This document shows positions 35,664 to 45,015 of a stretch of 64,000 bases of DNA, in pieces (within the stretch, counting starts at the first letter, position 1; each line of letters starts with the position of its first letter). A program made the position numbers and the translations under genes. The stretch is from positions 1 through 64,000 of the forward strand of contig CALVBS010000008.1 of NCBI GenBank assembly GCA_944325865.1. The letters are read 5' to 3'. This stretch comes from Candidatus Gastranaerophilales bacterium. GTDB lineage: Bacteria; Cyanobacteriota; Vampirovibrionia; Gastranaerophilales; Gastranaerophilaceae. Under the pieces are notes generated by a model. That model was not told the origin of the DNA, made no database searches, and saw only the letters and a program-made list of their open reading frames with translations.

Positions 35664-36539
35664 TTAGTCAAACATATCGTAAAAATGGAAAAATTGGAAC
35701 GGGGCTGATAATGTTTTTTCTTCCAGAAATTCCACATATTCTTTTTGCATCTTTGCCAGAGTTTTTTCACTGTTATCGTCGGGGATAAATTTTTTAAGGT
35801 GAATTTTATATGTTTCATCAGGAGATTTTATCAGGCATACAAAGTAAACCGGTGTTTCCATAAGCTGTGCAAACTTAAAAGCTCCAAGCGGCATTTCAAC
35901 TGTTCTGTTAAAAAGTTTTGTTTTGAAATTGTTTGAGGTTTTGCTTGTTCTGTCGCCGGCGATAACAACAATTTGTCCGTGAGTCAGTTTGTCTTTAATT
36001 TCAATAGATGTATCCATACCTATATCTTCTACGGGATATGTTGTAACTGTTGTTTTGGCACTTATCGCACGTATAAAATCGTTAAATATTTTACATTGAT
36101 TTTTTGCAAGAAACACATTTATTTTTTTGTCAGGATCATCTTTCAATAGTGAACGCATCACATCTATATTTCCAAGATGTGAACATATGAAAAAGATTCC
36201 TTTATCATAATCCGCATCAAGTTCTTGTTTTGCGTTTTCATCGGCAAACGAAATTCTGGAGTTATCAAATCTGCCTGAAAATACTTCCATTCTGTCAAGA
36301 AGCGAAAGTGAATATTCCAAAAAATGTCTGTATTGGTTTATTAACGATGGTTTTATGCCGACTACGGAAAGATATTTTTCTGAACATTTCCTGATATTTT
36401 TTGCCCCGAAGAATGCAAACAGTGTAATAAAATATATTAAAATTTTTACGGTTTTTCGTCCGAAAAGCTTATGTATGTAATATAAAAGGAACAGTCTCTT
36501 TATTCCTGCGGCCTGTTCTTTTACCTGATGCCATTTCAT
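35664..36539 (-). CDS. LpxL/HtrB-type acyltransferase of the aryl-polyene-like cluster
   Basis: The 291-residue product has the HxxxxD acyltransferase motif in CSHLGNIDVMRSL and a later VVIAGDRTS, typical of lipid A late acyltransferases. Aryl-polyene clusters usually carry such a domain, often fused to a glycosyltransferase; here it stands alone. It would attach an acyl chain or the polyene to a lipid anchor at the inner membrane. Its start overlaps the exporter's stop by 4 bases, and it is the last gene of the leftward arm. Confidence 0.8.
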   Translation of the reverse strand: MKWHQVKEQAAGIKRLFLLYYIHKLFGRKTVKILIYFITLFAFFGAKNIRKCSEKYLSVVGIKPSLINQYRHFLEYSLSLLDRMEVFSGRFDNSRISFADENAKQELDADYDKGIFFICSHLGNIDVMRSLLKDDPDKKINVFLAKNQCKIFNDFIRAISAKTTVTTYPVEDIGMDTSIEIKDKLTHGQIVVIAGDRTSKTSNNFKTKLFNRTVEMPLGAFKFAQLMETPVYFVCLIKSPDETYKIHLKKFIPDDNSEKTLAKMQKEYVEFLEEKTLSAPFQFFHFYDMFD

Positions 36540-38692
36540 TTTACCTGCTCCTTATTTTCATACTCGAAAATCAGACTTGTAAGATACGAAACACTTAATC
36601 CGATACTAAGTATTAAACCAAGTGAGCTTATGAGTTTGAAATTCGTCAACGCAAGGAGCAGGAATGAAAATACCGTTGTCAAGCATGACAATAGCACCGC
36701 ATCTTTAGAACCTTTTATTCCGCCTGCTTTGAATACCGAATAATCCAGTCCGAAGCCTATTATCAAAAATATTGCGAGGACATGGAACAAATTTATCTCA
36801 ACATTAAAAATACTCAATACTCCGATAGAAAATGTTGTAGCAAGTATTGATGGTGTCAGAATTTTCAATGTATTTTTAGGTTTATAGATTACCGAAAGCA
36901 GAATAAATAATATTACAAATACAGGTAAAAGCATTACAAGACAATTTATTCTGCAATTTTTTATCCTGTCGGAAATACTTTGCTGTACATCAATATATTC
37001 ATATCCGTTGTCAATTATTACCTGAGGGTCTTTAATATCATAAAGCATAACAAGCGATGTATTTTTATCAATAAGAAACTCCGAAAATATGGAATTCTTG
37101 TCCATATCCAGATAATCAGCAGGATATTCTTCTTTTAAAAGTTTATTTACCTGTTCTGAGGATAGAAATGTTGCGTAATTTTTTAATGAATGATTATATA
37201 AATTTTTCCTTAATTCTCTGTTTTTTGCCTGTTGCTTATGTGACGGAAGATATTTGCTCAAGGCCTGAATTTTAGTGAAATTCACTTCTTTTATAAGAGC
37301 TTCTTCTTTTTCCAGTATATCTTGCAGATTATTTCCTCTGACAATAGCAAAAGTTATTTTTGAATTGTTATCTGTGACTTCTTTGTATAACTTTTCAGCA
37401 CCGGCAAGTTTTTTTGACGGGACATACATGTCTTTGATATCATCATTAAACTGAATAAAGAATAACCCGCAGAATGCAACTGCTGCAACCGAATAAAGCA
37501 GAATCTTTTTTGTTTTTTCAGAAAGAGAAAAACCTATGGTTCTTTGTTTTGTATCTATTTTCAATAACGGATAAAAAAGAACAACCATAAGATATACACT
37601 GAAAAGTCCTGTCATTGTGAATACAGCTATTTGTTTCAAAAGTTCTACTCCGGAAAATAAAAGAACTGCAAATGCACTGACTGTTGTAAGCATGCTTACT
37701 GTTAAACTTTTGAATATTTTGGATAAATCTTTTTCTATAAAATAATGGAGTGAATAGTCAATACATATCCCGATTAAAGTTGTGGAAAATACAAAGGTTA
37801 AAACATGAATTGACGGAAATATAAGTGTACAAACAATATAGCCGAGCAGCATCCCGAGTCCTATACTTGTCAATGTTGGAATTAAAAGTCTCAGATCAGA
37901 AAAATAGTACTTGAATAATCCTAAAAGAAATATCACAGACAAAATACATATCAGATTTATTTCCAGCATAGAACGAGAACTTGCATAATATGAATGGATT
38001 GGTGTACCGGTAAGATAAATCTTCACCCCGTCAACAGATAATTTATTTTGCTGCTGTGTAAGTTTTTTTATCTCTCCGTTTATTTTAGTAGGAGAAAGAG
38101 CTAAATCCGGATTTATTTCAATGGTAATTATACTGTAATACTTATCGTTATAATTTATTGAAGAATAATCCCCGGTTCCTGATGAAAGCGATTTAATGTA
38201 ATCTGTAAAGAGCATAAAAGGATCGTCATCAAGCGGTAAAAGCATTATTCCGAGAGGATTATACAAGTTTTCGAGGCTTTCTGCAGTTACAGCTTCGTAG
38301 TAATTGTTTTCCAGTCGTTTGATATTTTTTGAAGACAGCAGATTATACTGATATTTTTTGTAATTATCAAGCATCTTATTAACGTTAAGCTCTTTTTGCT
38401 TGAATACCGATTTATTTGTCATTTCGTAAAACTTTTCAATGGCTTGAGAACTTTTATCTGCATCATCTGATTCTGCAATGACATTTATTTTAGAGGAATA
38501 TCTTCCGCTTAATTTTACGATTGTTTTATCTCCGCTGTCATTTGAAAATACAGCATTGAGAATATTTGTTTCTGTTTTGGCAGGATGTATAATTACAAAA
38601 ACACCTGCAATCAGAAAAAATAAAACAAATAAAACTCTGAAAAGGTTTTTTATATTATTTGCATTCTGTGAAATTAATTTTTGTACTTCCAT
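36536..38692 (-). CDS. MMPL/RND-type exporter of the aryl-polyene-like cluster
   Basis: The 718-residue protein has two RND-like halves, each with a membrane-helix block (for example LICILSVIFLLGLFKYYF, and near the end VLAIFLIIGFGLDYSVFK) and a periplasmic loop. GICIDYSLHYF and GLDYSVF are the paired helix-4-type D-Y-S motifs of MMPL proteins, where an Asp carries protons. It would move the lipid-linked product out of the inner membrane. Its first 38 bases overlap the LolA-like gene. Confidence 0.85.
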   Translation of the reverse strand: MEVQKLISQNANNIKNLFRVLFVLFFLIAGVFVIIHPAKTETNILNAVFSNDSGDKTIVKLSGRYSSKINVIAESDDADKSSQAIEKFYEMTNKSVFKQKELNVNKMLDNYKKYQYNLLSSKNIKRLENNYYEAVTAESLENLYNPLGIMLLPLDDDPFMLFTDYIKSLSSGTGDYSSINYNDKYYSIITIEINPDLALSPTKINGEIKKLTQQQNKLSVDGVKIYLTGTPIHSYYASSRSMLEINLICILSVIFLLGLFKYYFSDLRLLIPTLTSIGLGMLLGYIVCTLIFPSIHVLTFVFSTTLIGICIDYSLHYFIEKDLSKIFKSLTVSMLTTVSAFAVLLFSGVELLKQIAVFTMTGLFSVYLMVVLFYPLLKIDTKQRTIGFSLSEKTKKILLYSVAAVAFCGLFFIQFNDDIKDMYVPSKKLAGAEKLYKEVTDNNSKITFAIVRGNNLQDILEKEEALIKEVNFTKIQALSKYLPSHKQQAKNRELRKNLYNHSLKNYATFLSSEQVNKLLKEEYPADYLDMDKNSIFSEFLIDKNTSLVMLYDIKDPQVIIDNGYEYIDVQQSISDRIKNCRINCLVMLLPVFVILFILLSVIYKPKNTLKILTPSILATTFSIGVLSIFNVEINLFHVLAIFLIIGFGLDYSVFKAGGIKGSKDAVLLSCLTTVFSFLLLALTNFKLISSLGLILSIGLSVSYLTSLIFEYENKEQVK

Positions 38693-39170
38693 TTTTTATC
38701 GTATTTATATCCAATTTGTTAATATACTTCTGCCCCTGTATTATGATAGACGCAATATGGGGATTAATTTTTGAATCGGCTTTAGGTTTTAAGGCGACAG
38801 TCCAATTTTGGGCATCTTTTTCATAAAAAACATCAAAATTCTTGTTAAGGTATGAATAATCTTTATTGTTAATTGCAGAGATTATGCTGCTCATACGTTT
38901 GTTTTCCGCTGTCGTGTAATTCGTTGTCATTTGAACCGGAAATTTTGTTTCAAAGATTACGCCTTTATCTTTAATATATTGAAAATCCCCTCCTGATTGA
39001 ATTTGTACGTTGGAATCAGGAATTGTTTTTGTTTGGGAAAATTTGCATGATACATTTTGAAACCGGGGAATCTGAATTGTTTCAACTTTTGCCGGATGTG
39101 AAAATATTTCTGCGAATGCACAACCTGCTCCGGATAAAATTAATATGACAATTATAAAGATTTTTTTCAT
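38655..39170 (-). CDS. LolA-like periplasmic lipid carrier of the cluster
   Basis: The 171-residue product has a signal peptide (MKKIFIIVILILSGAGCAFA) and the LolA-fold pattern, including CKFSQTKTIP near the start of the mature part. Aryl-polyene clusters carry an outer-membrane-carrier homologue of this kind, thought to shuttle the product across the periplasm. It sits between thioesterase and exporter genes, the expected order. Confidence 0.8.
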   Translation of the reverse strand: MKKIFIIVILILSGAGCAFAEIFSHPAKVETIQIPRFQNVSCKFSQTKTIPDSNVQIQSGGDFQYIKDKGVIFETKFPVQMTTNYTTAENKRMSSIISAINNKDYSYLNKNFDVFYEKDAQNWTVALKPKADSKINPHIASIIIQGQKYINKLDINTIKNGSTKINFTECK

Positions 39171-39172
39171 AA

Positions 39173-39586
39173 TTATACATTACAACAAGCAAGCTTTTCT
39201 TTCAAACCTTCAGGTGCTGAATAAATACTTTCATTTGTTGTTTTGTCAATACAAATCTGCATGCTTCTGGCTTTGAACAGTTTGTCGCCAGTTTCTGCAT
39301 CATAAATTGTATATTTCATAATCAGAGACGGCTCAATTTCTTCAACGGATGTTATAATTTTAAGTTTTTGATTAAATACGCATGGTTTTATAAATTTTAA
39401 ATCCATTGTTGCAACAGGATATGCGACATTATCGCGTTTCATGTCCTCATAATCGTACCCCAGTTTATCAAGAAGTTCACATCTTGCTGTTTCGAGATAT
39501 TTAATGTAGTTCCCGTGCCATACGACATTCAACGGATCTAAATCATAAAATTGTACGGTAAGATTTGTTTCATTTTCAAATAACAT
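39173..39586 (-). CDS. hotdog acyl-CoA/ACP thioesterase (4HBT/YbgC type)
   Basis: The 137-residue protein has LDPLNVVWHGNYIKYLETAR, the YbgC-type catalytic segment with Asp and the nearby H-G-N. It probably releases or edits acyl chains from ACP. GAGGATT precedes the ATG. It lies between the ligase fusion and the LolA-like gene. Confidence 0.85.
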   Translation of the reverse strand: MLFENETNLTVQFYDLDPLNVVWHGNYIKYLETARCELLDKLGYDYEDMKRDNVAYPVATMDLKFIKPCVFNQKLKIITSVEEIEPSLIMKYTIYDAETGDKLFKARSMQICIDKTTNESIYSAPEGLKEKLACCNV

Positions 39587-39598
39587 TTTTAATCCTCA

Positions 39599-41146
39599 TT
39601 ATTTTATTAATATACCCGAAGAAAATATTTTGTCATCGGACATGTAGGTAATTGTTACGGAATCTTCTTTGTTTGTAAGTTTAAGGGTGATTTCCTCATC
39701 CGGATTTATTATATTTGAAAATTTAACTTTTTTTATGTCGTTTTTTAATTCCGGCAAATTGAAGACTTCTTTTGCAAAATATTTTGCATAGAACATCTGG
39801 ACTACTCCCGGGATAATAGGTTTAATATCAAAATGTCCGTTGAGGAAGTTTGAACTTTTTTTGAATTTTAATTTAATTTCTCCATTCGTATTATCAAATT
39901 TTTTATTTATCACAAAAGGCAATGAAAGATTCAGATCAAACAAATGTTTAATTTTTTCATAATCAATTTTCCCTGAAATATTTCTTGGAATTTCGTCAAG
40001 AAAACGCCATTTTTTAGGTGTAACTTCAATGAAATTTGTCAGATATTTTTTTAAGTCAGTACCGGTAAGTTCATAATTTTTTGTTACAACGGCGGCAGCA
40101 AGGGTATCACCGTATTTGAAACAGTATGCATCTTCTATGTCGCTGCGTTGTTTCAAGAGATTTTCCATTTCTGTGAGAGAAATCCTTTTTTCCAGAACTT
40201 TTACTATTCGGTCAGAACGCTTTTTGAGAGTGAACTTTCTATTCTCAAGATTTTCTATTATATCATTCAATACCGCCTGTTTACCCGTAAAAAAATCTGA
40301 TTTGACAATAATTTTATTTTCTTCATCCATGCCTACATCGACATTATGGAATACCGTAAAAATATTGCCGCCTCGTTTGTATGCAATATTACCGGTTTCA
40401 GTACTTCCGTAAATATCAACTACATCAGAAAATTTACTGATATAATTATAAACCCTGTCATCAAGTTTTGCTCCTGCAAGGAAAATTAATTCAGGCGGAT
40501 TTGGAAATTCATAATTATATTTTGTAAGTTTTTCCATAAATGACGGTGTTGAAATTAAAATATAATCCAAATCTTTCGGGAGCTGTTCCGGAAATTCAAT
40601 TCTTGTCTGGTAAATTTTGAAATTTGTGTCAAATGCCATGATAAAGTCAAATGTTAATCCGTAACTGTGAGTGTTCAGGGTTGTCGCACAAAGAGTCAAA
40701 TCACCTTTGAGGTTAAATCCTTCTACAGTTGCCTGTGCTTCCATTTGAACGTTATAAAGTGTTTTTATTATTGATTGAGGTACTCCTGTTGAACCTGAAG
40801 TAAAAAAGTTTATCTTGATATCTTTGGGATTATAAATGTTCTCAAACATTTGCCATTTTAATTTTTTTACCGGTTTTTCCGGCAGCATGTATGTTTTGTT
40901 GAGCAGTTTTAATCTGCTTTTGTCGGTTACAAGATTGATATTTTTTCCGGCAAAAATTGCAGCAAAAAAATTCACTGCAAAGTCAAAATAATTTTCACAT
41001 AACAGTGCAATTTCATTTATATCAGATTTTTCAAATTCTTTTTTTTGAGCAAATACATAATCCTTGAATTCTCCAAACGTTACATCTTTTCTTACAAAGA
41101 TAAGGTCTGTATCATACCTGTCGGTAAAAAATCTTTTTATAATCAT
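39599..41146 (-). CDS. acyl-ACP/CoA ligase fused to a dehydratase-like domain
   Basis: The 515-residue protein has an N-terminal ANL adenylate-forming domain (FFTSGSTGVPQSIIK, later DIYGSTETGN) for about 410 residues. A C-terminal hotdog domain with NGHFDIKPIIPGVVQMFY follows, a dehydratase-like signature. The adenylation half would activate the aromatic starter and load an ACP; the hotdog half would dehydrate 3-hydroxyacyl-ACP. These are separate proteins in many aryl-polyene clusters, so this is a fusion. Its ATG overlaps the upstream stop (ATGA). Confidence 0.85.
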   Translation of the reverse strand: MIIKRFFTDRYDTDLIFVRKDVTFGEFKDYVFAQKKEFEKSDINEIALLCENYFDFAVNFFAAIFAGKNINLVTDKSRLKLLNKTYMLPEKPVKKLKWQMFENIYNPKDIKINFFTSGSTGVPQSIIKTLYNVQMEAQATVEGFNLKGDLTLCATTLNTHSYGLTFDFIMAFDTNFKIYQTRIEFPEQLPKDLDYILISTPSFMEKLTKYNYEFPNPPELIFLAGAKLDDRVYNYISKFSDVVDIYGSTETGNIAYKRGGNIFTVFHNVDVGMDEENKIIVKSDFFTGKQAVLNDIIENLENRKFTLKKRSDRIVKVLEKRISLTEMENLLKQRSDIEDAYCFKYGDTLAAAVVTKNYELTGTDLKKYLTNFIEVTPKKWRFLDEIPRNISGKIDYEKIKHLFDLNLSLPFVINKKFDNTNGEIKLKFKKSSNFLNGHFDIKPIIPGVVQMFYAKYFAKEVFNLPELKNDIKKVKFSNIINPDEEITLKLTNKEDSVTITYMSDDKIFSSGILIK

Positions 41147-41547
41147 TTTCTGTACTTTTTCCTCAAAACTATTCTTATTATATATTCAACCGCAAAAAAA
41201 GTTCCGATTAAAGCATAAGAGATAAATCCATTATATAAAGCCCACCATTTTTCAGTCAGGTAGAGTGTTACAACAGATGCGATAAAGTTTAAAAATGTAA
41301 ATACCGCCCAGCAATAAGTGAGTTTTCTTGTATAAGTTGCTGTAAATTCATCCAAAACTCCGCCTTCCAAAGCTTTGGCAAACTTTTGTATAACTGTTTC
41401 TTTAGAAAATGATGACATAAAAAATACCAGAAACATTGTAAAATTTGCACAAACAGGATAAAGTTTTACTGCAAAAATATTTGTGTAATGAAAAATCACA
41501 ATAACACAAATAGTTATAAGGAAAGGAACTATAAATTTCAATTTCAT
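41143..41547 (-). CDS. small membrane protein of the aryl-polyene-like cluster
   Basis: The 134-residue product has about four hydrophobic segments (for example FLITICVIVIFHYTNIF and FTFLNFIASVVTLYLT) and matches the COG4648-type membrane protein found in aryl-polyene clusters next to the ACPs. Its exact job is unknown. It overlaps both neighbours by 4 bases. Confidence 0.75.
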   Translation of the reverse strand: MKLKFIVPFLITICVIVIFHYTNIFAVKLYPVCANFTMFLVFFMSSFSKETVIQKFAKALEGGVLDEFTATYTRKLTYCWAVFTFLNFIASVVTLYLTEKWWALYNGFISYALIGTFFAVEYIIRIVLRKKYRK

Positions 41548-41798
41548 TTGATTAATTCTTCAATCGTATCAATCACATCAGAGATAGTACGAATTTTTTT
41601 GAAATTTTCCGGAGGAATTTTCTCACCGGTAAAGTACTGAACTTTAACTGCCAAATCAACGGCATCAATGCTATCAAGTTCTAAATCGTCAAAAAGATTA
41701 GCCTCCGGTGTGATTAAATCTTCATTGATTTCAAAATCACCAACGAGAATTTCTTTTAATTTATTGAAAATTTCTTCCCGTGTAAATTGTTTAGTCAA
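41544..41798 (-). CDS. acyl carrier protein 2
   Basis: The 84-residue acidic protein has the phosphopantetheine site LELDSIDAVDLA. The TTG at 41798 is chosen because AGGAG lies eight bases upstream; an in-frame ATG at 41825 sits inside the upstream ACP gene and has no ribosome-binding site. The genes overlap by 8 bases. Confidence 0.9.
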   Translation of the reverse strand: MTKQFTREEIFNKLKEILVGDFEINEDLITPEANLFDDLELDSIDAVDLAVKVQYFTGEKIPPENFKKIRTISDVIDTIEELIK

Positions 41799-42048
41799 CT
41801 TTATTACTCCTGATAAAATCTGCAATGGTTTTTACTGAATAAAAATATTTTGAATTTTCATCTTTATCATCAGACATTACAATATTATATTGCTTTTTCA
41901 AAGCCATACCGAGTTCAAGTGCATCAATGGAATCAAGCCCCAGACCGTCTTCAAATAACGGATCGTCATCATTAATGTCAGATACCGAAATATCTTCTAA
42001 ATCAAGAGATTTTATTATTAATTCTTTTATTTCTTTTTCCAGCGTCAT
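41791..42048 (-). CDS. acyl carrier protein 1
   Basis: The 85-residue protein has the site LGLDSIDALELG, where the Ser receives phosphopantetheine. A pair of dissimilar ACPs side by side is typical of aryl-polyene clusters. AGGAAAT precedes the ATG. Confidence 0.92.
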   Translation of the reverse strand: MTLEKEIKELIIKSLDLEDISVSDINDDDPLFEDGLGLDSIDALELGMALKKQYNIVMSDDKDENSKYFYSVKTIADFIRSNKVD

Positions 42049-42095
42049 AATTTTTATTTCCTATAATAAATATATAACCCAACTATATGTTAAAG

Positions 42096-42827
42096 TCAAT
42101 TTATGGAATCTTTAATTTTATCTGATATATGTTTCCTTAATTTTATATGGTCCGACTCTTCTTTTTTAAACTTTGCAATAACAATTTCAGGCATGCGGCT
42201 GAAATAATAATTCACAGGTTGTAATGTAACATTTAGCGGATTTTTATGTTTTGCAAGGAAAGGAAAATCTGTCTTGATATTTATAGGAATGATATTAATG
42301 TCATTGTCTATTGCAAGCTGGGCTGCTCCTTTATGGATTTTTATTTTTTCATCCGGCAATGTTCTAGTTCCGGTCGGGAAGATAATGATATTGTATCCTT
42401 CCTGCAAAACTTCTTTTGCTGATTGTTTAAAAATCTCCGGTTCAACATCATTGATAATATAGAGTGATTTAACAATATTTTTCATAAAAGGATTATGAAG
42501 TAATTCTTTTTTTGCAAGGCAGAGTGAATGCGGAATTGTACCGATTAAGATTACAATATCTATTAGGCTCGGGTGAGAGGCTACAATAATTTTATTTTTT
42601 ATGTTTTTTAAATCTCCGTTAATATGAATTGATATCATTTTTGTTGATACCATAACGTGTATAAAAAAAGCCCAGGATTTTTGGATAATTTCAGCAAAAA
42701 CTTGGCGTCTTTTGGAGCTTTTTATAAATATTCCTAATACAGGGAATATTATGCAGCCGATTATTAATGCACCGGTTGCAAATATTGTCATCTCAATTAT
42801 TACAAGAAAGATTTTTAAAATTTTCAT
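42096..42827 (-). CDS. PlsC-type acyltransferase of the cluster
   Basis: The 243-residue protein has two N-terminal hydrophobic segments and the HxxxxD-type motif in IIVASHPSLIDIVIL, plus IIIFPTGTRTLPD, both diagnostic of 1-acylglycerol-3-phosphate acyltransferases. In the cluster it probably builds the lipid anchor. AAAGGATT precedes the ATG. Confidence 0.85.
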   Translation of the reverse strand: MKILKIFLVIIEMTIFATGALIIGCIIFPVLGIFIKSSKRRQVFAEIIQKSWAFFIHVMVSTKMISIHINGDLKNIKNKIIVASHPSLIDIVILIGTIPHSLCLAKKELLHNPFMKNIVKSLYIINDVEPEIFKQSAKEVLQEGYNIIIFPTGTRTLPDEKIKIHKGAAQLAIDNDINIIPINIKTDFPFLAKHKNPLNVTLQPVNYYFSRMPEIVIAKFKKEESDHIKLRKHISDKIKDSIN

Positions 42828-42830
42828 TGT

Positions 42831-43421
42831 CTAAATCCTTTTTACGGAGTATAAATCACTGCAATAGCATTGATTTTCTCCTTCCAGAAATTTTATAAAA
42901 TCCTCAAATGTATCTTTTGCGTTTTTATTATTATTTTCTGTTAATAAATATTTTCCATGCTGGGTTTGTGAAATTAACAAGGAAACACTTTTTAATCCGT
43001 CAAGACTTTCCGTATAGCAATACTGGCATGGCACTTTGTCGCTGCTCAAAATGCCTTCTAAAAATCCGTAAGGCAGTGATTTTTTACCTGCCGAGAGAGA
43101 ATTGTAACCGTTTTTAATTTGTTTTAAAAGAGAAAACAGACCGATTGAAGCGTTGTGGACGGAAAAGCTAAACCCGGTAGGAGAAATTTCACCTTCATCC
43201 TTACGCTGGGCAACAAGTTTTTTTACTCTTTCAAAGTCTCCATAATCAGATGAAAACACAAGATTTACATTTTCCTTTTCATAAGTTTTATACAAAGTGA
43301 ACAATGCTGCACGACCGAAACTGTCCAGTTTTCTTCGCAAAAGCATGGGGATGAAAGAAACATCCGGTGTTTCATTTTCTACATGTGAAAATTTTATTAT
43401 GTCAAATTTTAGCTCTTTCAT
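42831..43421 (-). CDS. ketosynthase-like chain-length-factor-type protein
   Basis: The 196-residue product has SPTGFSFSVHNASIGLFSLL, a hallmark of the Ketoacyl-synt_2 family found in aryl-polyene clusters, and lacks the Cys-His-His catalytic set. It may pair with a full ketosynthase. The start at 43421 (MKELKFDII) is preferred to an upstream ATG, since TATACT lies about ten bases before it and no ribosome-binding site is seen. It is the first gene of the leftward arm. Confidence 0.75.
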   Translation of the reverse strand: MKELKFDIIKFSHVENETPDVSFIPMLLRRKLDSFGRAALFTLYKTYEKENVNLVFSSDYGDFERVKKLVAQRKDEGEISPTGFSFSVHNASIGLFSLLKQIKNGYNSLSAGKKSLPYGFLEGILSSDKVPCQYCYTESLDGLKSVSLLISQTQHGKYLLTENNNKNAKDTFEDFIKFLEGENQCYCSDLYSVKRI

Positions 43422-43431
43422 GATAATATAT

Positions 43432-43460
43432 AGTATAATGTTGTCAGAAAAATTCTGCAA
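43432..43460. promoter_or_regulatory. overlapping divergent promoters of the polyene-like cluster
   Basis: On the minus strand TTGCAG (43455-43460), a 17-bp spacer and TATACT (43432-43437) form a good promoter for the leftward arm. On the plus strand TATAAT occupies 43434-43439, overlapping the minus -10, and would serve the rightward arm; its -35 is weak. Polymerase binding in the two directions may be mutually exclusive. Confidence 0.5.
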
Positions 43461-43475
43461 CAGAGAGGAAGAGTG

Positions 43476-44552
43476 ATGATTATAACTGATTTTTCGGCTA
43501 TATGTAATCTCGGAGAATCGCGGGAAGAAATATTTACAAATGCCCGTGATGGTATATTATATGATTTTAAAATTGATACTGAATTGCCGGAAATTACGGA
43601 TGAAAATTATAATCTCCGATGCAATAGAATTTTGTTGCATTGTGTTAATCAGTTAAGAGATAAAATAAACTTATTAATTCAAAAATACGGACATTCTCGT
43701 ATTGGTATTGTTATTGCAGATGCAAATACAGGGATTGATGAGTTTGAAGACTCTGATAATCCGGAGCATGTAAAAATCGGAAACCCTGCTGAATTCCTTA
43801 AAAATTTACTCGGACTGAAAAATTTTTCTTGTGCGGTTTCAACAGCTTGTTCTTCCGGTATAAAAGTGTTTTCAACTGCAGAAAGACTTTTAAAGAATAA
43901 TGTTTGTGATGCTGTGATAGCAGGAGGCTGTGACGGATTATCAAAGCTTCCGATAGCAGGATTTTCTTCTCTTGAAGTTGTATCACAAACCCGCTCTAAT
44001 CCTTTTAGTAAAAACCGTTCAGGTATGAATATTTCTGAAGCTGGAGCATTGTTTATTCTTGAAAAAGACGGTGAAGGTATAAAAGTTCTGGCATTAGGTG
44101 AGACATCAGATGCATATCATGCCTCGACTCCGGAACCGGAGGGAACCGAAGCTGCCAGAGCAATGGAATCAGCACTGGAATCGGCAGGACTTTTGCCTGA
44201 AGATATAGATTATGTGAATCTTCACGGTACGGGAACGAAAGCAAATGATTTAATGGAGGCAAACGCTGTATATAAAGTTTTTTCAAATAAAGTTCCGGTT
44301 AGTGCAACCAAACCGCTTACAGGACATTGCCTTGGTGCTGCGGCCAGTATAGAAACAGCCCTTTGCTGTTCATTGCTTTCTGATAATCCGGAAAAGTTTT
44401 TACTTCCGCATATTTACGACGGGCAATATGATGAAACGTTACCGAAAATCAGACTTGCCCGAAAAGGGGAATGTGTTAAAAGACTTGAAAAAGTTATGTG
44501 TAATGCTTTCGGCTTTGGCGGGACAAATGCCGTAATTATATTAGGAAAATAA
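43476..44552 (+). CDS. 3-ketoacyl-ACP synthase (ketosynthase A of the cluster)
   Basis: The 358-residue protein has the complete Cys-His-His set: STACSSGIKVF, LHGTGTKANDLMEANA and KPLTGHCLGAAAS. It is shorter than FabF (about 410) and matches the aryl-polyene ketosynthase that works with a partner factor. The ATG at 43476 has AGAGGAAGAG upstream; the GTG one codon earlier is not needed. It extends the polyene chain with malonyl-ACP. Confidence 0.9.
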   Translation: MIITDFSAICNLGESREEIFTNARDGILYDFKIDTELPEITDENYNLRCNRILLHCVNQLRDKINLLIQKYGHSRIGIVIADANTGIDEFEDSDNPEHVKIGNPAEFLKNLLGLKNFSCAVSTACSSGIKVFSTAERLLKNNVCDAVIAGGCDGLSKLPIAGFSSLEVVSQTRSNPFSKNRSGMNISEAGALFILEKDGEGIKVLALGETSDAYHASTPEPEGTEAARAMESALESAGLLPEDIDYVNLHGTGTKANDLMEANAVYKVFSNKVPVSATKPLTGHCLGAAASIETALCCSLLSDNPEKFLLPHIYDGQYDETLPKIRLARKGECVKRLEKVMCNAFGFGGTNAVIILGK

Positions 44553-44556
44553 TTTT

Positions 44557-45015
44557 ATGGAATATAATTTGGAAAAAATACTGCCTCATAATCACCCTAT
44601 GATATTGATTGACAAACTGGAAGAAGTCAATCTTGAGGAAGGTTTTGTAAGTGCAAGTGTAACAATTACCACTGATAAGATTTTTTACGATAATACTATA
44701 CAGGGTATTGATGCCTATGTCGGTATTGAATTTATGGCACAAACTATTGCCTGTTTTTCATACTTTAAGTTCGGGCAAAAGTCGCCTAAAATAGGCTTTT
44801 TACTGGGAACACGTGCATACAAATGTGATATTGAGAGGTTTGAACAAGGTAAAACATATTTAATCAGGGCTAAAGAGTTGTATAGTGACAGTGAACTTGT
44901 CTCGTTTGAGTGTTTTATTTATAATGAAAATAAGGCTGTTGCAAATGCTGTAGTAAATGCATATCAGCCTGATAATGCAGAGGAATTTTTGAAAGCAGGA
45001 TTTAAGAATGAATAA
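44557..45015 (+). CDS. 3-hydroxyacyl-ACP dehydratase of the cluster
   Basis: The 152-residue protein has LPHNHPMILIDKLEEV and GIEFMAQTIAC, the hotdog-dehydratase His and Glu region. It would remove water to give the conjugated double bonds. It starts four bases after the ketosynthase stop and overlaps the reductase start by 8 bases. Confidence 0.88.
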   Translation: MEYNLEKILPHNHPMILIDKLEEVNLEEGFVSASVTITTDKIFYDNTIQGIDAYVGIEFMAQTIACFSYFKFGQKSPKIGFLLGTRAYKCDIERFEQGKTYLIRAKELYSDSELVSFECFIYNENKAVANAVVNAYQPDNAEEFLKAGFKNE

